From positions 1 to 32,798 of the forward strand of contig JAFGRL010000187.1 of assembly GCA_016935195.1 (NCBI GenBank): a DNA stretch of 32,798 nt, written 5' to 3'. Shown here in pieces: positions 1-8,550 of this stretch (its first letter is position 1; every line of letters starts with the position of its first letter). A program made the translations under genes and the position numbers. Under the pieces are notes generated by a model, which was given only the letters and a program-made list of their open reading frames with translations, did no database searches and was not told the origin of the DNA. This stretch comes from Sedimentisphaerales bacterium. GTDB lineage: Bacteria > Planctomycetota > Phycisphaerae > Sedimentisphaerales > Anaerobacaceae.

Positions 1-278
1 CCTTCGCTCCGCTCAGTCGGACAGGTTTAGCTTAAACAAGAAAGGATATGGAAACGGAAAGTGACAACTTTAAACCAGAACTTGACACTGGCTTCTGACT
101 CCTGACCACCGAACCCTGAACCCCACCCCCCAAATCCCATAATTTTTGCAAATCCTTCTCCCAAACCCCCTGCGCAGCGCATGTGATTGATTTTCGGCAA
201 TGACGTAAAACTGTCCGATTTTGCACTATTATTGGCAGGCAAATGAGAAATGCAAGTATATTGATATGCGTCCGGGTA
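1..278. other. Intergenic stretch downstream of the sigma factor gene
   Basis: No convincing gene is seen here. Two short overlapping minus-strand frames have no recognisable protein content and are poor in coding signal. The stretch 90-135 is C-rich on the plus strand. An imperfect inverted repeat pairs 11-28 with 207-224 (14 of 18 positions match), which could be the ends of a decayed palindromic element, but the support is weak. Confidence 0.4.
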
Positions 279-1100
279 TTATTCTTCGTTCATAAATTCG
301 CATAGTTTTGTAAGAGCGCTTCGCTGAATCTGCCGGATGCGCTCGCGGGTCAGGTCCATTCTTTTTCCGATTTCCTTTAAGGTCAACGCCCTGCCGCCAT
401 CGAGTCCGTAGTGCAGCCTGAGGATATCAGCCTCGCGTGAATCAAGCTCATGGAGCAGTTGGAGAACCTTAGTTTTCTGCTCCTGTTTAACCAGGTCATC
501 TTCGGGTGCCCCAATGCTTTCATCTTCGAGGATATCTTCGAGAGCCTGGTCGCTGTCAGCCTCAATATCATCACCGGCATCATTGACCGAGCCAAGGATG
601 TTAACTGCTTCGTTTATTTTATTTGCCTTGCGAAGCTTGACCCCCATTGCACCGGCCATCTCTCTTATTGTCGGTTTCCTGCCTAATTTATTTTCCATCT
701 CTGCTGCGATATGGCGCCATTGGTTTATCAACGCCACCATATATGTTGGTATATGTATAGGCTGGACATTTTCAAGCAGGGCACGTTTAATGCTCTGTTT
801 AATCCACCACGCACCGTATGTGCTAAAACGTGTCCCTCGGTTTGGGTCAAAATAATCCACCGCCCTTATAAGGCCGAGATTGCCCTCTTCAATCAAATCA
901 CCAAGGCTCATCCCCCTGTCGGCATACTTCTTTGCGATATTGACAACCAATCTGAGGTTGCTGCGCACAAACTGCTCCCTTGCCCAGGGATTGTTGTGCT
1001 CTGTTACCATCCTGCCCAAAGTTTGCTCATCATTCAGGGTCAACAGAGGCGATTCATCAATTTCTTTGAGGTATTCTTTTATTGTGATATCAAACGCTAT
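279..1100 (-). CDS. RNA polymerase sigma factor, sigma-70 family (RpoD/SigA-like, no region 1.1)
   Basis: A primary-like sigma factor that directs RNA polymerase to promoters. Region 1.2 reads DITIKEYLKEID. Region 2.1-2.2 follows (NLRLVVNIAKKYADRG), then the -10 recognition helix (GTRFSTYGAWWIKQSIKRAL), a region 3 segment, an acidic linker, and region 4.2 with the helix-turn-helix LTLKEIGKRMDLTRERIRQI. The first canonical start is a TTG at 1043, but it has no ribosome-binding site and would delete region 1.2. The frame stays open upstream, and a GGAGGT lies 6 nt before an ATA codon at 1100-1098, giving 273 residues. No ATG, GTG or TTG exists between the upstream stop and 1043. I therefore extend the gene to ATA, which may be a rare AUA start or a G-to-A change or error. 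It could be a group 2 or group 3 sigma rather than the housekeeping one, because planctomycetes carry several. Confidence 0.88.
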   Translation of the reverse strand: MAFDITIKEYLKEIDESPLLTLNDEQTLGRMVTEHNNPWAREQFVRSNLRLVVNIAKKYADRGMSLGDLIEEGNLGLIRAVDYFDPNRGTRFSTYGAWWIKQSIKRALLENVQPIHIPTYMVALINQWRHIAAEMENKLGRKPTIREMAGAMGVKLRKANKINEAVNILGSVNDAGDDIEADSDQALEDILEDESIGAPEDDLVKQEQKTKVLQLLHELDSREADILRLHYGLDGGRALTLKEIGKRMDLTRERIRQIQRSALTKLCEFMNEE

Positions 1101-1106
1101 GGCGGC

Positions 1107-1112
1107 ACCTCC
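1107..1112 (-). promoter_or_regulatory. Shine-Dalgarno site of the sigma factor gene
   Basis: GGAGGT on the minus strand, 6 nt before the ATA codon at 1100-1098. It is a textbook site at ideal spacing, and it is the reason for preferring a noncanonical start over the TTG at 1043. Confidence 0.55.
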
Positions 1113-1159
1113 AGTCAGTGAATATGTCAGACGATGAGATTTTTCAAAAATATCCTGCT

Positions 1160-1165
1160 ATTATA
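1160..1165 (-). promoter_or_regulatory. Possible -10 box for the sigma factor gene
   Basis: A perfect TATAAT on the minus strand about 60 nt upstream of the proposed start. No good -35 lies at 16-18 nt (the best is a TTGGAT at 20 nt), so this is tentative. Confidence 0.3.
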
Positions 1166-1267
1166 GGACAAAAATATACGAAGAAATCCAACATTACAGA
1201 ATATCGGTTAGATTTAAGAGCGGGTTTAGCTGAGGTTTTCCCCTGCGGTGATTATAGGTGCCGCCCC

Positions 1268-1945
1268 TTAACTGCAAAGGTCCTGCAACTGTTGTATGGT
1301 CAACTCATCGAGCCTGCTTACAGTTTTTTCAGCCATAGTCAGCTCCTCGGCATCGTAAGAATTCGTAACTGCAATGGTGTGCATTCTCGCAGCCTGGGCG
1401 GCTTCCAGTCCCCAATGCGAATCTTCAATCACAATACATTGTTCATTTACAATCGGATTCGAACGATTCCGGTTTAGTTTCTCCAAAGTCACCAAAAAAC
1501 ATTCAGGATTGGGTTTTCCTTTTTTGACCTGTTCGGCGGAGACTATCTGCTCGAAAAAATCCCGCAAGCCGGATTGTTCCAGCAAAAGCTCAATCTCTGC
1601 CAATAGTGCTCCGGAGCATACCGCCATCGGTATCCTGTTCTGGCCAAGTATATTCAAAAAATCACGTACGCCTTCAATTACACAGCCGCCATCTCGCAGC
1701 AGCCGAGCAAAAGTCTTCTCTTTCTGGGCCACAAGCTCGCTTACCTGCTTTTCAGCCAGACCCAGCCGCTTGCTTACCAGTAATTTGAAACAGTCCAAAT
1801 CGGTCAGCCCTAAAAAATCCCTGTAATAGTCCTTAGGCTTTATCTCAATGCCATATTGAGCCAATACCATATTAAATGACCGCAAATGCAGAGATTCGGA
1901 GTCTGCAATAACACCGTCAAAATCAAATATAACCGCTCCAAGCAT
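1268..1945 (-). CDS. HAD-superfamily hydrolase, beta-phosphoglucomutase/phosphatase-like
   Basis: A 225-residue cytoplasmic HAD subfamily I enzyme that probably dephosphorylates or isomerises a small phosphorylated metabolite. Motif I is FDFDGVIADSE, with nucleophile Asp8 and acid/base Asp10. A helical cap follows (about 15-90). Motif II is the VCSGA segment, the motif III lysine is in KKGKPNPECF, and motif IV is VIEDSHWGLEAA. Length and cap type fit the beta-phosphoglucomutase/phosphoglycolate phosphatase group, and the substrate cannot be told from sequence. It starts 10 nt after the acyl-CoA dehydrogenase stop, so it is probably the last gene of the etfBA-dehydrogenase transcript, though a functional link is not obvious. 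Confidence 0.85.
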   Translation of the reverse strand: MLGAVIFDFDGVIADSESLHLRSFNMVLAQYGIEIKPKDYYRDFLGLTDLDCFKLLVSKRLGLAEKQVSELVAQKEKTFARLLRDGGCVIEGVRDFLNILGQNRIPMAVCSGALLAEIELLLEQSGLRDFFEQIVSAEQVKKGKPNPECFLVTLEKLNRNRSNPIVNEQCIVIEDSHWGLEAAQAARMHTIAVTNSYDAEELTMAEKTVSRLDELTIQQLQDLCS

Positions 1946-1955
1946 ATCCTTGCCC

Positions 1956-3764
1956 CTAATCGATTTCTACCGGCCCGACAACAGCTTCGTAATCCATAAA
2001 TGTCGATTTATCGCCGCTGCATATCAACTCGGCTAATGCTTTTATTTTCGGAGTATTCTTACAAATGAATCTACGTGCAACCATTGCCTTACGCTCTTTC
2101 ATAGGCACCATCAGGCCATTATTTGCTTGGCCTGTTCGGCCGGCCATTGGCACTTCCATATTAACCTGCGTACCGGCCTGGGAACACAATAGATAGCCCA
2201 TAATCAAATCTATCGCAATATCCACTAATGCTCTGCCGTAAAGGTCCATATATTCGGTGCCGTTTTCTTTAACGAAAACAACTGCATCCTTTAGTTGCCC
2301 CAGACCTTCGCCAAGTTTCTCTACTAAATCCTTAACCGCCGGTTCGTAATCCTGTCCTGCAAGTTCGTTGATAAACCTCTCAGCAGTTCCACTGCAGACG
2401 CCTCTGACAGCCGCTACAATCTGAAGCTGGCTGGTCCCTTCGTAAATTATGGTAATCCTTGCATCTCTGGAGTGACGTTCACAGGCATAGTCCCGCATAT
2501 AGCCGCTTCCGCCGAGAACCTGAATCGAATCGTAAGCAACTTTATTAGACATTTCCGAGCAGTAATACTTACTCATCGGCGTAAGCATCGCGGCGAATCT
2601 CTTGTATTTTCTTGTGTCGTTCTTAAGCTGTTTAGCTGCGGCCTTATCGGCTGGTGGATTGCCATCAAGCATCTTTGCATATCCAATCTCCATATCTACC
2701 ATACGGCAGGTTTCATACAAAAGGGCCCTGCCCGCCTCGATTGCTATTTTCATATCAATGAGCATATCCCTCACAGCCGGCAGCTTTTCAATCCTTACGC
2801 CAAACTGGGCTCTCTCAGCCGCATAGTCCCGTGCAACACGAAAAGCTGCTTCTGCAATACCAACTGACTGAGCGGCAATACCAATACGCGCACCATTCAT
2901 CAGACTCATAACATATGTTACCAGGCCACGCTGTCTTTCACCAATAAGCTCGCAGGGGGTATTATCAAAAAATATCTCGCACGTAGGCGAGCCGTGAATG
3001 CCGAGCTTATCTTCGAGTCTGCGAATGTGAATCGTCGCCCCCCGCCGGCAAACAAACAAACTTAATCCTAGTCCGCCGCTTCTTTCGGGCTCACTACGTG
3101 CCAAAACCAAAAGCACCTCACCACATCCGTTAGTTATAAATCGCTTTACACCGTGCAGAAACCAACTGCCACTATCATCCTGAAATGCGTGCAGCTTGAT
3201 TGCCTGCAAATCCGAGCCGGCGTCCGGCTCGGTCAGAGCCATCGCACCGGTAACTCGGCCAGCCGAGAAATCATGCAGATACTTCTGTTTAATCTCTTCG
3301 GAGGCGAAGGCATTGATTGTCTCGGCGATTCCCTGCAGGCCGAATATGTTCATAAGTGCAGCATCTGCACGGGAAACAATCTCTATCGCTATTGAATAAA
3401 CGGTGGTCGTAAAATTCAGCCCGCCGAATCGATGCGGCAAAGTAAAGCCCATTACATCAGCCTTGGCAAGCTTATCAAGAGATTCACTGATACCTTTGGC
3501 GTACGTTACGGTATGGTCTTCATTGAGAGTTGGCCCCTGACGGTCTACGTCTTCGGCCCGAGGGGCAATAAAGTCCGCACTTAACTGGCCGAGCGAATCC
3601 AGCACCATATCGTAATTCTGGACGGCCTCGGCTGCATCACGCGGAGCGTATTCGAACTCATCAGCAAACCTGAATTTTTCCTCCGAAAGCTCCGCCAGTT
3701 TTCCTAAGTCTATATGCCTGATAAGAAACTGAATATCGTCATTATCTTTATAAAAGTTTGTCAT
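1956..3764 (-). CDS. Acyl-CoA dehydrogenase, long form with C-terminal extension
   Basis: An FAD flavoenzyme that oxidises an acyl-CoA to the 2-enoyl-CoA and passes electrons to ETF. It has 602 residues against about 380-400 for the short form. There is an N-terminal extension, the FAD-binding stretch ALTEPDAGSD (about 176-185), the middle beta domain, and the catalytic base Glu442 in IIYEGTSQLQ. The extra C-terminal domain of about 110 residues matches the layout of the 600-residue acyl-CoA dehydrogenases (C-terminal acyl-CoA dehydrogenase-like domain). It sits 14 nt after etfA and 10 nt before the HAD gene, so electrons very probably go to the adjacent EtfAB. Substrate chain length cannot be assigned. 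Confidence 0.93.
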   Translation of the reverse strand: MTNFYKDNDDIQFLIRHIDLGKLAELSEEKFRFADEFEYAPRDAAEAVQNYDMVLDSLGQLSADFIAPRAEDVDRQGPTLNEDHTVTYAKGISESLDKLAKADVMGFTLPHRFGGLNFTTTVYSIAIEIVSRADAALMNIFGLQGIAETINAFASEEIKQKYLHDFSAGRVTGAMALTEPDAGSDLQAIKLHAFQDDSGSWFLHGVKRFITNGCGEVLLVLARSEPERSGGLGLSLFVCRRGATIHIRRLEDKLGIHGSPTCEIFFDNTPCELIGERQRGLVTYVMSLMNGARIGIAAQSVGIAEAAFRVARDYAAERAQFGVRIEKLPAVRDMLIDMKIAIEAGRALLYETCRMVDMEIGYAKMLDGNPPADKAAAKQLKNDTRKYKRFAAMLTPMSKYYCSEMSNKVAYDSIQVLGGSGYMRDYACERHSRDARITIIYEGTSQLQIVAAVRGVCSGTAERFINELAGQDYEPAVKDLVEKLGEGLGQLKDAVVFVKENGTEYMDLYGRALVDIAIDLIMGYLLCSQAGTQVNMEVPMAGRTGQANNGLMVPMKERKAMVARRFICKNTPKIKALAELICSGDKSTFMDYEAVVGPVEID

Positions 3765-3778
3765 CTACCTTTCCAGTC

Positions 3779-4834
3779 TTAACTTCTTACTACAGTCGAT
3801 TCCTTAAGGCCTTTTTCCTTTATGGCTTTGAGCATTGTTGGTACGACTTCATTTAAATCACCAATTATCCTGTAGTGGGCAACCTGAAATATAGGAGCCG
3901 CAGGGTCATTATTTACAGCAACAATCTTCTGGCTCTGGTGCATCCCTGCCTGATGCTGAATTGCACCGCTGATCCCTATTGCTATATAAAGACTTGGCCT
4001 GACAGTAGTGCCGGTCTGGCCGACCTGATGGTCGCTGTCGATGAAACCCAAATCAACCGCCGCTCTGGTAGCTGCCGGTGCTGCGCCGAGGCAATTTGCC
4101 AAATCCCAGATAAGCCTGAAATTTTCTTTACTGCCCAAGCCCGCTCCGCCGGCAACGATTATTCTCGCAGCTTTTAGGTTCACTTTCTTTGGCCGCTTAT
4201 GTTCTTCGAGAATCTCTAAGGGCATATCCTCTTTTGATAGATGCACCTTTTCCTCGACCATTTCACCTTCCCTGCTAAGATCTGCCTCCGGCCGAACCAT
4301 TACTCCCTCACGGACCGTTGCCATCTGAGGCCAACGGTCATAGTTTATAATCGTAGCTATTATGTTCCCCCCAAAAGCAGGCCTGATTTGAAACAGCAGA
4401 TTCTCATAGACCTGCCCACTTTTTAACGGAGCATGATCACCAATCTGCAAATCTGTACAGTCGGCCGTTAGTCCTGCTTTTATCGCACTTGCAATTCGAG
4501 GGGCCAGGTCACGGCCTGTTGCGGTTGCACCGTAAAGCACAATTTGCGGCTTATGTTTTTCAATCAAACCGCAGATTACCCTGGCGTAACTATTCGTCTG
4601 ATAGTGTTCAAGGAAAGGATGTTCTGCTACGTATACCTTATCCGCACCGTACTGCACCAGGGTCTGGAAGTTTTGCTTGACATTATCACCCAGCAGAACC
4701 GCTGACAATTTAACATTGAGTGTATCAGCAAGCTGCCGGCCTTTACTGAGCAATTCAATCGGTGTATCATCGATCCGGCCGTTATGCTGCTGGGCAAACA
4801 CCCAAACCTCACCGTTTTTATTGACCTCAATCAT
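3779..4834 (-). CDS. etfA: Electron transfer flavoprotein, alpha subunit
   Basis: The FAD-carrying subunit of the soluble ETF heterodimer, which takes electrons from acyl-CoA dehydrogenases. It has 351 residues. The N-terminal half is an adenine-nucleotide-alpha-hydrolase-like domain (about 1-200). The C-terminal FAD domain begins at AARIIVAGGAGLG and contains the signature VGQTGTTVRPSLYIAIGISG and the end motif VAVNNDPAAPIFQVAHYRIIGD. The ATG start at 4834 is clear. It lies 44 nt downstream of etfB and 14 nt upstream of the dehydrogenase in one minus-strand operon. Confidence 0.95.
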   Translation of the reverse strand: MIEVNKNGEVWVFAQQHNGRIDDTPIELLSKGRQLADTLNVKLSAVLLGDNVKQNFQTLVQYGADKVYVAEHPFLEHYQTNSYARVICGLIEKHKPQIVLYGATATGRDLAPRIASAIKAGLTADCTDLQIGDHAPLKSGQVYENLLFQIRPAFGGNIIATIINYDRWPQMATVREGVMVRPEADLSREGEMVEEKVHLSKEDMPLEILEEHKRPKKVNLKAARIIVAGGAGLGSKENFRLIWDLANCLGAAPAATRAAVDLGFIDSDHQVGQTGTTVRPSLYIAIGISGAIQHQAGMHQSQKIVAVNNDPAAPIFQVAHYRIIGDLNEVVPTMLKAIKEKGLKESTVVRS

Positions 4835-4878
4835 AGCCTCTTAACCTTGAAACAATTCTTTCAATACAAAACAAAATC

Positions 4879-5790
4879 TCAAGCAATTGTTTTGTCTTCT
4901 ATGAGTTCGTGAACCAAATCAGCGATTCCCTGCTCACTCGGCTCAACCTCTTTACTCTCTTTTGCTGTAAGTACAACGCTTTGAATACGATGTACTTTGG
5001 TCGGCGAGCCGCTTCTGCCACACCAGTTTAAATCTGCTTCAAGAAAATCCAAATCCCAGTGTTTAATCAACAATCCTTTTTGATTTAATTGACTGCATTG
5101 TTGCTCAATCAGCTTTTTAATTTCAGCTTCGCTGAGTTCTGTTTTCTGAATTCTGACCTCCTGCTCGACCTCGATTGGTGTGCGTGCCTTTTTATATTTC
5201 ATCATTTTCTTAGCTGCCCGGACCCTCGGCTCATTTGCCTCACTGGTAACGGTCAGAAGTACCGGCAGGGCAGTCTTAACCTGCTGCCAGCCATTGCCGA
5301 TATTTCGGCGGGCTGTAATAATATCGCCTTTTAGGCCGATAAGCTTCTCAAGATATGTAATCTGCGACACACCGAGCTTTTCGGCAAGCTGAGGGCCGAC
5401 CTGGGCCGTATCACCGTCAATTGCCTGTCTGCCGCAAAGCACTATGTCATATCCGATTTTTTTGACCGCACAGCTAAGGATATAGCTGGTCGCCAGTGTA
5501 TCACTTGCCGCACAGCGAGCGTCGGTTATCAATATCGCATCATCGGCCCCCCGGTAAAGTGAATCACGCAGCACAGCCGCAGCAGATGGCGGCCCCATCG
5601 TTATTACGGTAACCGCTGAGCCATACTGCTGCTTAATCTCAAGTGCCAGCTCGAGTGCATTCAAATCTTCCGGATTGAAAATCGCCGGCAGCGATCCCCT
5701 GTTAACCGTGCCGTCATCGTTCATCGCCTGGCCGGTAACCCTTGCTGTATCAGGCACTTGCTTAATCAAAACAACACAATTATACGCCAC
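4879..5790 (-). CDS. etfB: Electron transfer flavoprotein, beta subunit
   Basis: The AMP-binding subunit of ETF, partner of the downstream EtfA. The protein begins VAYNCVVLIKQVPDTARV, the usual EtfB N-terminus, so I start at the GTG at 5790. A GGAG lies 7 nt upstream, and the 26 extra residues of the longer open frame look like untranslated A/T-rich leader. The result is 303 residues, longer than the usual 250-265. The family signature region ILCGRQAIDGDTAQVGPQLA is intact. The extra length is a C-terminal tail after the KKMMKYKKA segment, rich in charged residues. It is the first gene of the etfB-etfA-dehydrogenase-HAD operon. Confidence 0.94.
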   Translation of the reverse strand: MAYNCVVLIKQVPDTARVTGQAMNDDGTVNRGSLPAIFNPEDLNALELALEIKQQYGSAVTVITMGPPSAAAVLRDSLYRGADDAILITDARCAASDTLATSYILSCAVKKIGYDIVLCGRQAIDGDTAQVGPQLAEKLGVSQITYLEKLIGLKGDIITARRNIGNGWQQVKTALPVLLTVTSEANEPRVRAAKKMMKYKKARTPIEVEQEVRIQKTELSEAEIKKLIEQQCSQLNQKGLLIKHWDLDFLEADLNWCGRSGSPTKVHRIQSVVLTAKESKEVEPSEQGIADLVHELIEDKTIA

Positions 5791-5845
5791 TTTAAATCTC
5801 CAAAAAAAATTTGAAAAAAAAGATAATCCAAACCCGTGGCGCATT

Positions 5846-5873
5846 AGTTTATCCGAATTTGGCGCCAAGTCAA
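5846..5873 (-). promoter_or_regulatory. Promoter of the etfBA operon with a palindromic spacer
   Basis: On the minus strand a -35 TTGACT (5868-5873) and a -10 TAAACT (5846-5851) are separated by 16 nt, about 50 nt upstream of the etfB GTG start. The perfect 10-bp palindrome TTGGCGCCAA (5859-5868) fills much of the spacer, as an operator for a dimeric repressor would. The promoter call is by pattern only. Confidence 0.5.
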
Positions 5874-5938
5874 TCTTAAAGACTCCCGAGCTTAATATTA
5901 CTGTGCTGTTTACGTAGAACGGGGTAGGATAGCTTATC

Positions 5939-6181
5939 TACTCAAACTGACCGACTCGCCGTGCTGCGCTCGCCCGAAGCAAGTCGCAGCAGGTGGCCAG
6001 TTTGAGAATGCAAAAACAAAGACGTAAAATGCAAAATTGCCGTCCTAAGTCCTTGGGACTCCTGACGGAGAATCCGCCTGCGGCAGATGACTGGTTTGAT
6101 TAAACTTTTTGTGTTACAGAACATATTGTTAAATAAATGGTTACGTCAATTTTTTTTACCATAAATCGGTCAGTTTGAGTA
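5939..6181. repeat. MITE-like element bounded by 16-bp perfect inverted repeats
   Basis: TACTCAAACTGACCGA at 5939-5954 is repeated exactly in inverted orientation at 6166-6181. A third, shorter inverted copy (CAGTTTGAG, 5998-6006) closes an inner hairpin with 5941-5949, which itself contains a 7-bp stem TGCTGCG/CGCAGCA (5962-5968 and 5985-5991). No coding frame of substance lies inside, and no clear target duplication is visible. It sits between the divergent etfB and PLP-enzyme genes. Confidence 0.5.
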
Positions 6182-6403
6182 AATTATATAGTGAAATTGC
6201 TGACCATTGAGCTATTTTTTCTCAAATGATACGAGCCGTGAAGATATTACGAGAAGCCACTCAAAGGTCAAAAGTACACCTTTTGTAAGGAAGCTTAAAA
6301 AAAAGCTTTCTAAGAAAATAGTGGCAGTTTATCTTTGTTGCGCGTTAGAATGAAGTTTTGTCGAATTATTGATTCTGCAGTCCTTTTGAGGTAAAAAGAG
6401 AAA
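6182..6403. other. Intergenic leader region before the PLP enzyme gene
   Basis: An A/T-rich stretch of about 220 nt with no gene. It holds a small inverted repeat AAGCTT/AAGCTT at 6291-6308. A GAGG about 13 nt before the ATG may serve as a weak ribosome-binding site. I looked for a SAM-type riboswitch because of the sulfur-amino-acid gene downstream and did not recognise one. Confidence 0.3.
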
Positions 6404-7549
6404 ATGAGGCAAAGAGAACACCTTACACCGTATGGTAATAAACCGATGGTTACGCCGATAGTATCTTCGGTGAACTATGAATACGTTTCATTTGAGATAC
6501 TGCGCGAGATAACGGAAGGGGAAATTGACGGCTACACTTATCACCGCGACGACAATCCTACGGTTCGTGCGGTTGAAAAAGAGATTGCTTTGATGGAAAA
6601 AGCGGCGGACTGTGTAATTTGTACCTCCGGCATGGCCGCATCAACAATGATTTTTCTGACATATTTAAAGGCAGGTGATAACCTTCTGACTTTTCACGAT
6701 ACCTATGGTGCCATATACAAAGTTGCATTGATTCTTGAAAAATTGGGTGTGGAAATAACATGGCTTGACGCTGCTGAGGAAAAGAAGGTCGCCGAGTATA
6801 TAAAGCCGAATACCAGAATGATTTTCTGTGAAACCCCAAGCAATCCTCTGGTTAAAATTGTAGATATCAGATACCTCCGACAGCAGGCTGACCGGGTAGG
6901 AGCAATGCTTATTGTGGATAATACATTTGCCACTCCTTACCATCAATTACCTTTGACATTAGGTGCAGATTTGGTGGTCCACAGCGCAACCAAAGGGCTT
7001 GGTGGTCACAACGACCTTATGGCCGGTGCAGTAGCCTGCTCAACCAAAGATCATTACGACCAGTTGTGGTTTACGCGTCAGGCAATAGGTACAACCTTAG
7101 ACCCCTTCCCAGCCAACCTGCTGGAGCGAGGTTTGAAAACCTTTGAGATACGCGCTGCAAAAATGGCAGAAAATGCGATGGCTATCGCGGAATTTCTTTC
7201 AAGCCATCCGAAAATTACAAGAGTTTATTACCCGGGTCTGAAAAACGACCCGGGATATAAAACCGCGTGCAGGCAGATGAATAACGGCTTCGGAGGTATG
7301 CTGGCTTTTGATGTCGGCAAAAAGCAACTCCATGCCAAAAAATTTGTTGAAAAACTCGAGGTCATCTACCACGCAGTAAGCTTAGGATGTACCGAGACGC
7401 TGGTTTGTTTGCCTGTGCTTACTACAATGCTGTATCTGCCTCAAGAACTAAGGACGATATTTGGAGTCAGGCCAAACACCGTTCGCCTCTCTGCAGGAAT
7501 CGGTGATACAAAAGAGCTTATTGATGACCTGAAACAGGCTCTCGGCTAA
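6404..7549 (+). CDS. PLP-dependent trans-sulfuration enzyme (cystathionine gamma-synthase/lyase or methionine gamma-lyase type)
   Basis: A cytoplasmic fold-type I PLP enzyme of the Cys/Met metabolism family, 381 residues, which is full length. The phosphate-binding loop SGMAA is at 75-79, the PLP aspartate is in VDNTFATPYH (171-180), and the Schiff-base Lys197 is in HSATKGLGGH. The C-terminal substrate-binding stretch LGCTETLVCLP and VRLSAGIGD are typical. The family includes synthases, beta/gamma-lyases and methionine gamma-lyase, and these cannot be separated reliably from sequence alone. It is a single-gene unit, with no sulfur-assimilation partner next to it. Confidence 0.88.
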   Translation: MRQREHLTPYGNKPMVTPIVSSVNYEYVSFEILREITEGEIDGYTYHRDDNPTVRAVEKEIALMEKAADCVICTSGMAASTMIFLTYLKAGDNLLTFHDTYGAIYKVALILEKLGVEITWLDAAEEKKVAEYIKPNTRMIFCETPSNPLVKIVDIRYLRQQADRVGAMLIVDNTFATPYHQLPLTLGADLVVHSATKGLGGHNDLMAGAVACSTKDHYDQLWFTRQAIGTTLDPFPANLLERGLKTFEIRAAKMAENAMAIAEFLSSHPKITRVYYPGLKNDPGYKTACRQMNNGFGGMLAFDVGKKQLHAKKFVEKLEVIYHAVSLGCTETLVCLPVLTTMLYLPQELRTIFGVRPNTVRLSAGIGDTKELIDDLKQALG

Positions 7550-7567
7550 ATATTTTGACATTTGGCC

Positions 7568-7595
7568 TTGACGGCTTGGTGTTTGAAGTGATAAT
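7568..7595 (+). promoter_or_regulatory. Possible promoter of the TPR lipoprotein gene
   Basis: A -35 TTGACG (7568-7573) and -10 GATAAT (7590-7595) are separated by 16 nt, about 110 nt before the lipoprotein ATG. Both hexamers match five of six sigma-70 consensus bases. Confidence 0.4.
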
Positions 7596-7708
7596 TTACC
7601 ATTGGTTATGCCTTAGTTTTAAGGCTATCAGTTTTTGGCTGGCACCCTTTAGCGATAGGCAGTTAACCTTACCTTCAGGGAATTGTTGAATATTGAAAGG
7701 AGGCCATT

Positions 7709-8506
7709 ATGGCAAGGAACATTCTTACCACAGTAGTCGTCGTTTTTTTGCTTGCACTAACCGGCTGTCACGGCGTAGATGCCGGCAGAAGTCAAATCCT
7801 CCCATCCTACGCTAAGCAGCCCCCTTCGGCTGTTGCTTCGGTCGATATTATCAGCGCCAGCGAGGCTGATATTATCGAGCAGGTTGCAATACATCGACAG
7901 GCATACCGGCAGGGACTTCAACTGCTGGTAGAGCACTACAACAAAATTGGGGACAATATGCGACTCAACTGGGCAAAGAATGAACTTCAAGCATTGGATA
8001 AAACGCCCCAATACAACTACATAATTGAAGCCAGCATCGCAGGCCCTAAACTTAAGGCCAGCACTTCTATCACCGAGGCAGATTATATGTACAGAGAAGC
8101 CGCCAGGCTCGAAAAGGAAGCAGGAGGCCTGGTCATTGTCAAGAATGAAGACCTGCTGCGGACAGCTCTTGATTATTACAACCAGCTTATACGCAAACAT
8201 CCATCGAGTGATAAAATTGACGATGCGGCATTTAGAGCAGCAGGAATCCTTGAGCATTTCAAAGACTATACATTAGCTCTTCTATATTACAAAAGGGCTT
8301 ACCAGTGGGACCCCCGTACGATTCACCCTGCCAGATTTAAAGCGGCATATATCTTAGACAGACATCTTCACCGCAGACTTGAAGCATTAGAGCTTTATCA
8401 GCAATCAATTGCAAAAGAGCAGCTGCTGCCCAAGTACAAGGAATTCGCACAAGGACGTGTAAAAGATTTGACCTCCGGTGTCCGAACCTCTGAAACAAGT
8501 AAGTAG
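7709..8506 (+). CDS. Lipoprotein with tetratricopeptide-like repeats
   Basis: 265 residues. A signal peptide (MARNILTTVVVVFLLALTGC) ends in the lipobox LTGC, so Cys20 should be lipidated and the protein anchored facing the periplasm. Residues about 125-255 are helical pairs of TPR type (DALDYYNQLIRKHPSS, FKDYTLALLYYKRAYQWDP, RRLEALELYQQSI), resembling the repeats of BamD/YbgF-like envelope proteins. No catalytic motif is seen. A strong AAAGGAGG lies just before the ATG. It is followed by a hairpin terminator, so it is probably transcribed alone. A scaffold role in the envelope is inferred only from the repeat type. Confidence 0.8.
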   Translation: MARNILTTVVVVFLLALTGCHGVDAGRSQILPSYAKQPPSAVASVDIISASEADIIEQVAIHRQAYRQGLQLLVEHYNKIGDNMRLNWAKNELQALDKTPQYNYIIEASIAGPKLKASTSITEADYMYREAARLEKEAGGLVIVKNEDLLRTALDYYNQLIRKHPSSDKIDDAAFRAAGILEHFKDYTLALLYYKRAYQWDPRTIHPARFKAAYILDRHLHRRLEALELYQQSIAKEQLLPKYKEFAQGRVKDLTSGVRTSETSK

Positions 8507-8550
8507 GTATCTATGTGAATTTTCAGCAATAAGACAAAGACGCTGATTTC

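Noticed and set aside
11-224. Inverted repeat 11-28 / 207-224 as transposon ends
   Set aside because: Only 14 of 18 positions match, and there is no coding content or target duplication, so it is noted but not claimed.
6182-6403. SAM riboswitch before the PLP enzyme gene
   Set aside because: No recognisable SAM-I, SAM-II or SAH fold or terminator arrangement was found by eye.
7757-8257. 166-codon frame antisense to the TPR lipoprotein
   Set aside because: The sense gene has a strong ribosome-binding site, signal peptide and repeats. The antisense frame has none of these.
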